Positions 6,816-11,218 of a stretch of DNA of 11,218 nt are shown in pieces. Position 1 is the stretch's first letter; each line of letters starts with the position of its first letter. The notes under the pieces are model-generated. The model was not told where the DNA came from. It searched no databases and worked only from the letters and a program-made list of their open reading frames with translations. This DNA comes from Gammaproteobacteria bacterium (GTDB lineage Bacteria; Pseudomonadota; Gammaproteobacteria; UBA5335), in NCBI GenBank assembly GCA_011620145.1, contig WOZT01000097.1, positions 1-11,218 of the forward strand, given 5' to 3'. The translations under genes were made by a program, and so were the position numbers.

Positions 6816-7627
6816 GAACGGTCATTCTCCTGATGGGACTTTGCGGGGGAGGAGGCCTCACTCCGTGCCGGAGCAGCCGGCTGTTGTCTGGTGAAAAAGG
6901 CCTGCATGGCGGCTCGGGCCTCGGCAGATTGTAACTGACGCGCAAAAGCTTGCACCTCTTGATTCAGCGCGGCATCAATGGCCGCCCGGTGGGGGGCGCG
7001 CAACAGGGCTTTGGTCTGTAGCAGCGCCTGGGGCGGCAGGCTCGCCAGTCGTTCGGCCTGTGCTTGCACGTGCGCCCGCAGTGCCTCGGCCTCAACCACG
7101 CCGTTGATCAGCCCGGACTGGGCGGCCGTCGGCGCATCCAGCGGCTCGCCGGACAACAGCATCGCGCTCGCCTGCTTGGCGCCTATCGCCAGGGGCAAGA
7201 GATAGGAGGCCGCGCCTTCCGGAACCAGCGCGAGGCGCGCAAACGGCAGCTCGAAACGGGCCTGGGGCGCCGCCCAGGCCAAATCGCAATGCAGCAGCAT
7301 CGTGGTGCCGATGCCGACCGCCACGCCGGGCACCGCGGCCAGCAGCGGTTTGGAGAAGCGACTGATGGCATGCAGAAAGCGAATGACCGGGCTGTCGACA
7401 CCCAGGGGCGGATTTTTCAGGAAATCCTGCAAGTCGTTGCCCGCGGTGAAACAATTTCCGGCGCCGGTCAGGATCACAGCGCGCACATCCGGGTCGGCGG
7501 CGGCGGTTTCCAGGGCCTCGACCAGCGCCGTATACATGGCATGGGTCAGGGCGTTGCGCTTCTCGGGCCGGTTGAACGCGAGCGTCCAGACCGCGCCGGC
7601 GCGCTCAATGAGAATGTCCGTGTTCAT
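6812..7627 (-). CDS. Crotonase-family enzyme, delta3,delta2-enoyl-CoA isomerase-like
   Basis: A 271-residue acyl-CoA enzyme of the crotonase fold. The N-terminus NRPEKRNAL (19-27) and the oxyanion segments FTAGND (60-65) and PGVAVGIG (100-107) are typical. The two catalytic Glu of enoyl-CoA hydratase (positions equivalent to Glu144/Glu164 of rat ECH) are Thr and Phe here (GIGTT 105-109, LPF 127-129). Instead there is a VPEGAASY motif with Glu137, as in peroxisomal/mitochondrial ECI2-type isomerases that use one Glu to shift a 3-enoyl double bond. An isomerase role in unsaturated fatty acid breakdown is therefore more likely than hydratase. The Ala/Pro/Ser-rich C-terminal tail beyond residue 248 is outside the fold. 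It overlaps the end of the upstream CDF gene by 23 bases and the downstream lipoprotein by 4. Confidence 0.85.
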   Translation of the reverse strand: MNTDILIERAGAVWTLAFNRPEKRNALTHAMYTALVEALETAAADPDVRAVILTGAGNCFTAGNDLQDFLKNPPLGVDSPVIRFLHAISRFSKPLLAAVPGVAVGIGTTMLLHCDLAWAAPQARFELPFARLALVPEGAASYLLPLAIGAKQASAMLLSGEPLDAPTAAQSGLINGVVEAEALRAHVQAQAERLASLPPQALLQTKALLRAPHRAAIDAALNQEVQAFARQLQSAEARAAMQAFFTRQQPAAPARSEASSPAKSHQENDRS

Positions 7628-8597
7628 GATGAGAGAGCTTCCGGTCCGTGGCGGAGCGCGTATCCGCCGGGATTGAAAGGGGTGTCACGCGCCGCGCCGG
7701 GTCGTAGGGCATGCGATGCACCACCCAGGCCTGGGGTTCGGGTTGCAGGGTAACGTGGTGGATCTCGAAGCGCTCGGCAAGCAGTTGCCGCAAGCCACCC
7801 AGCAAGCTCGACCATTCCTCCAGGGTGTCCAGATCGACATGGGCGGACAGGGCGATGTGTCCGCTGGACAGCGTCCAGATGTGCAGGTCGTGGATGCCGC
7901 GCACGCCGGGGACTGCGGCCATGGCGCGTCCCACGATCGCCAGATCCAGGTGGCCCGGCACCCCTTCCATGACCACCTGCAAGCCTTCGCGCAGCACCCG
8001 CACGCTGCCCGCCAGCAGCAGCGCGCAGATCACCAGCGTCAGCAAGGGGTCGATGCGCATCCAGCCAGTGGCCAGGATCACCAGACCCGAGAGCAAGGCC
8101 GCGACCGAGCCCAGCGCATCGCCCGCCACGTGCAAGACGGCAGCGCGGATGTTCAGGGTCCGTTGCCCGCGCAGCAGCAAGGCCAGCACGCCCAGGTTGA
8201 AGGCCAGCCCCACGGCCGCCACCAGCAACACCGCACCACCCGCTACGGGTTCCGGAGCTTGCAAGCGGCGCAAGGCCCCGAACAGCAGCGCCAACGCCAG
8301 GATCAGCATGATGAGCGCATTGGCCAGCGCGGCCACCACCTCCGCCCGCCCGAAGCCATAGGAATGCTGCAGGCTGGCCGGCCGGCGCGCCAGTCGGGCC
8401 GCAATGGCGGCCAGGATCAGCGCCCCGGCGTCGGTGACCATGTGGCCCGCATCGCCCATCAGCGCCAGGGAATTGCCCCAGTAGCCGACACCGGCCTCGA
8501 CGGCGGCGAAGGCCAGGGTGAGCCCGGTTGCCCAGTTCAGGTGGTGGGAACCCTCGTCGCCGTGATCATGGCCATCATGAGCGTGGGAGTGCGCCAA
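7605..8597 (-). CDS. CDF-family cation (zinc) efflux transporter
   Basis: A 330-residue inner-membrane metal/proton antiporter of the cation diffusion facilitator family. About six hydrophobic segments lie between residues 22 and 210, with the metal site on two of them: His52-x3-Asp56 and His156-x3-Asp160. The HD/HD set is typical of zinc transporters of the ZitB/CzcD/ZnT type. A cytoplasmic ferredoxin-like domain follows (about 212-290, IHDLHIWTLSSGHIALSAHV). Both ends are His-rich (eight His in the first 19 residues; HHEHGHSH at the C-terminus). The start codon is TTG with GGAG 9 bases upstream, overlapping the moaC stop region; no ATG precedes Met47, so TTG is favoured. The gene starts 6 bases after moaC and overlaps the next gene by 23 bases. 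Zn specificity is inferred; Cd or Co transport is possible. Confidence 0.92.
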   Translation of the reverse strand: MAHSHAHDGHDHGDEGSHHLNWATGLTLAFAAVEAGVGYWGNSLALMGDAGHMVTDAGALILAAIAARLARRPASLQHSYGFGRAEVVAALANALIMLILALALLFGALRRLQAPEPVAGGAVLLVAAVGLAFNLGVLALLLRGQRTLNIRAAVLHVAGDALGSVAALLSGLVILATGWMRIDPLLTLVICALLLAGSVRVLREGLQVVMEGVPGHLDLAIVGRAMAAVPGVRGIHDLHIWTLSSGHIALSAHVDLDTLEEWSSLLGGLRQLLAERFEIHHVTLQPEPQAWVVHRMPYDPARRVTPLSIPADTRSATDRKLSHHEHGHSH

Positions 8598-8603
8598 GGT
8601 CGT

Positions 8604-9086
8604 TTACTCCGCCGCGCGCCAGTCGCCGGACTGGCCGCCGCTTTTTTCCAGCAGCCGGATGCCGTCGATGACCATGCCCCGCTCCAGGCTCTTGCACATG
8701 TCGTAAACCGTCAGCAAGGCGACCTGCACCGCCATCAGCGCCTCCATCTCGACCCCGGTGGGCGCGGTGGTCTGGGTGACGGCCTCGCAGCGCACCCCGG
8801 CATCGTTCAGTTCCAGGCGCACCGCCACGTGGGTCAGCGGCAGCGGGTGACACAGCGGGATCAGGTCGGCCGTGCGCTTGGCGGCCATGATGCCGGCGAG
8901 CTGGGCGATGGCCAGCACGTCGCCCTTGGGGGTCGCGCCCTGGGCGAGGGCCGCGCGGGTTTCGGCATTCAGGCGGATATGGCCTTCGGCCACTGCGCGC
9001 CGGACGGTGGCGGGCTTGTGGCCCACATCCACCATGTGGGCGTTGCCCTGGGCATCGAAATGGCTGGAGCTGTTCATGGACGGCAT
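8604..9086 (-). CDS. moaC: Cyclic pyranopterin monophosphate synthase MoaC
   Basis: Converts the MoaA product (3',8-cyclo-GTP) to cyclic pyranopterin monophosphate, the first stable intermediate of molybdenum cofactor synthesis, in the cytoplasm. In 160 residues the family blocks are intact: AHMVDVGHK (16-24), [13 protein letters not shown] (54-66) with catalytic Lys54, DLIPLCHPL (74-82), TGVEMEAL (110-117), TVYDMCK (126-132) with catalytic Asp129, and [11 protein letters not shown]. The ATG at 9086 has GGAA upstream; a start three codons later is also possible. moaD-moaE run divergently from the 68-base gap. The following genes on its strand (CDF, crotonase, lipoprotein) have no known Moco role. 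No moaA lies in the window. Confidence 0.96.
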   Translation of the reverse strand: MPSMNSSSHFDAQGNAHMVDVGHKPATVRRAVAEGHIRLNAETRAALAQGATPKGDVLAIAQLAGIMAAKRTADLIPLCHPLPLTHVAVRLELNDAGVRCEAVTQTTAPTGVEMEALMAVQVALLTVYDMCKSLERGMVIDGIRLLEKSGGQSGDWRAAE

Positions 9087-9154
9087 CGTTTCCGCGGCAA
9101 CATCGGGATTAACATAGCATGCTCGACAGGCAGGCGAGCGGCGCGGAGGCAGCG
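9087..9154. promoter_or_regulatory. Short divergent promoter region of moaC and moaDE
   Basis: The 68 bases between the two moa start codons must hold both promoters or parts of them. On the minus strand TGCTATGTT (9111-9119) resembles an extended -10 for moaC. On the plus strand TAACAT (9110-9115) is a possible -10 for moaD. Neither has a good -35, and they overlap. The gap is too short for a molybdenum-cofactor riboswitch. The ribosome site GGAGG (9145-9149) serves moaD. Confidence 0.3.
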
Positions 9155-9388
9155 ATGATCACAGTGCGGTTTTTCGCCAGTCTGCGCGAGCGGATGGGCC
9201 AGGAAATGCGGCTGTTGCCGGCTGGACCGTGCACGGTGCGCGAGGTCTGGGATCTGGCCACCGACCAGGCTCAGCCGCCCACGCACCTGTTGGCGGCCGT
9301 CAATCTGGAATACGCCGATTTCGATGCGCCCGTCGCCGATGGCGACGAAGTGGCCTTTTTCCCGCCGGTGACCGGGGGCGCGGCATGA
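9155..9388 (+). CDS. moaD: Molybdopterin synthase small subunit MoaD with a Gly-Gly-Ala-Ala end
   Basis: Ubiquitin-like sulfur carrier whose C-terminal Gly is thiocarboxylated and donates sulfur to molybdopterin within the MoaD-MoaE complex. At 77 residues, [12 protein letters not shown] (1-12), LLAAVN (45-50) and [14 protein letters not shown] (62-75) match MoaD closely. Unusually, two Ala codons follow Gly74-Gly75 before the stop, whereas the family normally ends in Gly-Gly. The bases around this end read cleanly in frame. The start at 9155 has GGAGG 5 bases upstream and gives the family N-terminus; an ATG at 9119 would add twelve unlikely residues. The stop overlaps the moaE start (ATGA). 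Confidence 0.93.
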   Translation: MITVRFFASLRERMGQEMRLLPAGPCTVREVWDLATDQAQPPTHLLAAVNLEYADFDAPVADGDEVAFFPPVTGGAA

Positions 9389-9837
9389 TCGTTGGATTGC
9401 GCGCGGCGCCCTTCGCGCCCTGGTCGCTGCTGGCCGAAGCCGAACAGGCGCTGAGTCCGGCAGACCGGGATGGCTGCGGCGCGAGCAGCGTCTTCGTGGG
9501 CACCATGCGCGCCGACAGCGGGCCGGCCCAGGTGCTGCGCATGCATCTGGAGCACTACCCGGGGATGACGGAACGCATGCTGGCGCGCATGGCCGATGCG
9601 GCGTGCAGCCGCTGGCCGCTGCGCCAGGTGGTGCTGGTGCATCGGGTCGGCTGGGTCGCGCCGGGGGAAACGCTGGTGGTGGCTGCGGCCTGGTCTGCCC
9701 ATCGCGCCGAGGCCTTTGCCGCCTGCCGCTATCTGGTTGAAACCGCCAAGCACCAAGCGCCGTTCTGGAAGCGGGAATGCCGCGCCGATGGCACAAGCTC
9801 CTGGGTGACGGCCAACACGCCCGCCCCGGCGGAATGA
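9385..9837 (+). CDS. moaE: Molybdopterin synthase large catalytic subunit MoaE
   Basis: Catalytic subunit of molybdopterin synthase; inserts two sulfurs from MoaD thiocarboxylate into cyclic pyranopterin monophosphate. The 150-residue protein contains GASSVFVGTMR (32-42), LEHYPGMTE (55-63), RWPLRQVVLVHRVG (76-89), SAHR (104-107) and KHQAPFWKRE (122-131). Lys122 and Lys129 match the active-site lysines (119 and 126 in E. coli numbering). The segment Asp26-Gly32 lacks extra insertions, so it is a normal-length MoaE. The ATG overlaps the moaD stop, so the two subunits are probably made by coupled translation in equal amounts. The gene converges on ppa across 31 bases. Confidence 0.95.
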   Translation: MIVGLRAAPFAPWSLLAEAEQALSPADRDGCGASSVFVGTMRADSGPAQVLRMHLEHYPGMTERMLARMADAACSRWPLRQVVLVHRVGWVAPGETLVVAAAWSAHRAEAFAACRYLVETAKHQAPFWKRECRADGTSSWVTANTPAPAE

Positions 9838-9838
9838 A

Positions 9839-9861
9839 CCCCGCGCCCGATGGGCACGGGG
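9839..9861. terminator. Strong GC hairpin between convergent moaE and ppa
   Basis: CCCCG and CGGGG (9839-9843, 9857-9861) plus inner GCCC and GGGC (9845-9848, 9852-9855), with one C/A mismatch and a GAT loop, form a 9-bp GC stem. It fills most of the 31-base gap between two stops. There is no T-run on either strand, so it is not a classical intrinsic terminator; it could be a shared 3'-end barrier for both transcripts. Confidence 0.4.
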
Positions 9862-9868
9862 CGCCGCG

Positions 9869-10405
9869 TCAGGACTTGGCCTTGGCCCGTTCGATGCCCG
9901 CGAGGATCTCGGCTTCGGCGGCCTGCAGATCCTGCCAGCCTTCGACCTTCACCCATTTGCCTTTTTCCAGGTCCTTGTAGTGCTCGAAGAAATGGGTGAT
10001 CTGGCGCAGGGTCAACTCGGGCAGGTCGTCGGTCCCCTGGATTTTGCTGTAGAGGCCGCCGGAGGTCTTGTCCACGGGCACCGCCAACACCTTTTGATCC
10101 TGTCCGGCCTCATCGCTCATGCTCAGCACGCCGATGGGGCGGCATTTGATGACACAACCCGGCACCAGCGGAAACGGGGTGATCACCAGCACATCCACCG
10201 GATCGCCGTCATCGGCCAGGGTGTGGGGGATGTAGCCATAATTGCAGGGGTAATGCATGGCGGTGGACATCAGCCGGTCCACGAACAGGGCGCCGCTGTC
10301 CTTGTCCACTTCGTACTTGACCGGATCGCCGCGCATGGGGATTTCGATGAGGACGTTGACCGACTTGGGGACATCGTCGCCGGCGGAAATACGATCCAGA
10401 TTCAT
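9869..10405 (-). CDS. ppa: Inorganic pyrophosphatase, family I
   Basis: Hydrolyses pyrophosphate to two phosphates in the cytoplasm, pulling biosynthetic reactions forward (including ATP sulfurylase in sulfate assimilation). The 178-residue length is typical of the bacterial hexameric enzyme. Key residues are visible: IEIP with Glu21, Lys30, Glu32 (KYEVDK), Tyr/Asn-rich NYGYIPHT (55-62), the signature [10 protein letters not shown] (65-74) with Asp66, Asp68 and Asp71, then Asp98 and Asp103 (SDEAGQDQK), and Lys/Tyr near KVEGW (153-157). GGAG lies 10 bases before the ATG. It is divergent from adk across 210 bases. Confidence 0.96.
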   Translation of the reverse strand: MNLDRISAGDDVPKSVNVLIEIPMRGDPVKYEVDKDSGALFVDRLMSTAMHYPCNYGYIPHTLADDGDPVDVLVITPFPLVPGCVIKCRPIGVLSMSDEAGQDQKVLAVPVDKTSGGLYSKIQGTDDLPELTLRQITHFFEHYKDLEKGKWVKVEGWQDLQAAEAEILAGIERAKAKS

Positions 10406-10457
10406 GGTGTAAGGGCTCCATTGACAGGGATTCGGGAAATCCGGGCAGGGCGCTCAT

Positions 10458-10469
10458 GGGCCCGGGCCC
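10458..10469. repeat. 12-base perfect palindrome in the ppa leader
   Basis: GGGCCCGGGCCC is self-complementary and is followed by GGGGCGGGGCGCGCC, making the densest GC stretch of the window. It would lie in the 5' untranslated part of the ppa message if the TATAAT at 10485-10490 is used. A chance product of high GC is possible. Confidence 0.4.
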
Positions 10470-10484
10470 GGGGCGGGGCGCGCC

Positions 10485-10490
10485 ATTATA
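10485..10490 (-). promoter_or_regulatory. Perfect -10 box (TATAAT) for ppa
   Basis: On the minus strand GGTATATAATGG contains a consensus -10, about 80 bases before the ppa start. The -35 position (about 17 bases further upstream) shows no good match, so another activator or an upstream element may help. The resulting leader of about 70 bases would include the 12-base palindrome GGGCCCGGGCCC (10458-10469). Confidence 0.45.
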
Positions 10491-10522
10491 TACCGCCGGC
10501 CGCATCCCGATAGCCGCTTGAA

Positions 10523-10552
10523 TTGACGCGACCCGCACCCGGCAGGTACTTT
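10523..10552 (+). promoter_or_regulatory. Candidate promoter for adk
   Basis: TTGACG (10523-10528, five of six -35 consensus bases) is followed after 18 bases by TACTTT (10547-10552), a weak -10. It lies about 65 bases before the adk start. The -10 match is poor, so this is a candidate only. Confidence 0.35.
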
Positions 10553-10615
10553 ATCGCTCTTTGGTTTTCTGGCAACAGGGACGCTGCCGCGCGGTGGCGC
10601 GACGAGAGGACATTC

Positions 10616-11218
10616 ATGCGCATCGTGCTGTTGGGCGCCCCCGGATCGGGCAAAGGCACCCAGGCCAAGCTGTTGGTCGAACGTTTCAGTGTCCCGCAGA
10701 TTTCCACCGGGGATCTGTTGCGGGCGGCGGTGACCGCCCAAAGTGCCTTGGGACTGAAGGCCAAGGCCGCGATGGATGCCGGCGAGCTGGTCAGCGATGA
10801 CATCGTCCTGGGCATGATCCGCGAGCGGCTTGCCGAGCCCGACGCCAAAGCCGGCTTCATCCTTGACGGATTCCCCCGCAACCGCGCGCAGGCCACGGCG
10901 CTGGATGCGCTGCTCACCGAGCTGGGCCTGGGGATCGACCGCGCCATCCACATCCAGGTGCCGTTCGACGAGCTGCTCAAGCGCTTGGCCGGCCGCCGCA
11001 CCTGCACCCAGTGCGGCGCACTCTACAATGTGTTCTTCTCGCCCCCCCGCCGCGCTGGCGTGTGCGACCGTTGCGGTGGCGCGCTGATGCAGCGCGATGA
11101 TGACAACGAGCAGACCATCTCCCGCCGTCTGCGGGTGTATGAGGACCAGACCCAGCCGCTGATCGAGTACTACCAGGCGCAACACAAGCTGGCCACGGTT
11201 CCCGGCAGCGGTGAGGTG
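10616..11218 (+). CDS. adk: Adenylate kinase with a four-cysteine LID (3' end outside window)
   Basis: Interconverts ATP + AMP and 2 ADP in the cytoplasm. The 201 residues present run to the window edge without a stop, so the gene is cut at its 3' end. Motifs: P-loop GAPGSGKGT (7-15), AMP-binding STGDLLR (30-36), FILDGFPR (81-88), and the LID with DDNEQTISRRLRVY (162-175). The LID carries CTQC (130-133) and CDRC (150-153), a C-x2-C-x16-C-x2-C zinc-site pattern common in Gram-positive and some other bacteria; E. coli-type enzymes use non-cysteine residues there. An AGAGGA ribosome site lies 5 bases before the ATG. It is divergent from ppa. Confidence 0.95.
   Translation, partial: MRIVLLGAPGSGKGTQAKLLVERFSVPQISTGDLLRAAVTAQSALGLKAKAAMDAGELVSDDIVLGMIRERLAEPDAKAGFILDGFPRNRAQATALDALLTELGLGIDRAIHIQVPFDELLKRLAGRRTCTQCGALYNVFFSPPRRAGVCDRCGGALMQRDDDNEQTISRRLRVYEDQTQPLIEYYQAQHKLATVPGSGEV

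Noticed and set aside
9119..9154. Earlier ATG for moaD
   Set aside because: It would add twelve residues not found in MoaD and ignores the GGAGG site directly before 9155.
9087..9154. Molybdenum-cofactor riboswitch before moaC or moaD
   Set aside because: The 68-base gap is too short for that RNA and shows no extended pairing.
7716..9158. Plus-strand open frame (480 codons) opposite the CDF gene and moaC
   Set aside because: Longest open frame of the stretch but Gln/His/Gly-rich and without domain pattern; it covers two conserved genes on the other strand.
1..11218. Functional module linking sulfate uptake to ppa/adk through PPi and AMP release
   Set aside because: Chemically sensible, but both are housekeeping genes more than 5 kb away on separate transcripts; nothing in the sequence ties them together.
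1..11218. CRISPR arrays, insertion sequences, attachment sites, tRNA or rRNA genes
   Set aside because: Read for regularly spaced repeats, terminal inverted repeats with transposase frames and tRNA-like cloverleaf sequence; none seen.

Overview
The window is GC-rich, densely packed bacterial chromosome. Operon logic, codon bias and protein resemblance point to a proteobacterium (gamma- or beta-like), but I cannot name the genus. Eleven of the 14 genes belong to well-known families. I see no insertion sequence, prophage gene, CRISPR array, tRNA or rRNA.

Left block (about 1-4682). A complete sulfate importer operon is read on the minus strand: oscA (DUF2292/YezD small protein), sbp (periplasmic sulfate-binding protein), an 87-residue stand-alone TOBE/molbindin-like protein, cysT, cysW and cysA. 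From the TOBE gene onward the genes overlap or nearly touch (TGATG, then ATGA, then an 8-base gap), so they are probably translationally coupled. A hairpin with a T-rich tail at the oscA stop may partly separate oscA from sbp. The oscA promoter side is an AT-rich 114-base gap with two dyads. It is shared with a divergent short-chain dehydrogenase (SDR) gene at 4683-5432.

Middle block (about 5433-9086). A second, FabG-like SDR gene lies on the minus strand, facing the first one tail to tail. Upstream of it is a 210-base gap with several palindromes. Next comes a tightly packed minus-strand operon of mixed function: moaC, a CDF-family zinc/cation efflux protein, a crotonase-family enzyme that looks more like a delta3,delta2-enoyl-CoA isomerase than a hydratase, and a DUF4156 lipoprotein.

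Right block (about 9087-11218). moaD and moaE run on the plus strand, divergent from moaC and overlapping by ATGA. Together these supply the MoaC step and both subunits of molybdopterin synthase. MoaD ends in Gly-Gly-Ala-Ala instead of the usual terminal Gly-Gly. ppa (inorganic pyrophosphatase, minus strand) follows, and then a divergent adk (adenylate kinase with a four-cysteine, probably zinc-binding LID), which runs off the right edge.

The most unusual points are the orphan anion-binding TOBE protein inside a sulfate operon, the GGAA tail of MoaD, the Cys4 LID of Adk, and the repeated GATATGAAT element around oscA. I did not see a wholly new multi-gene system.
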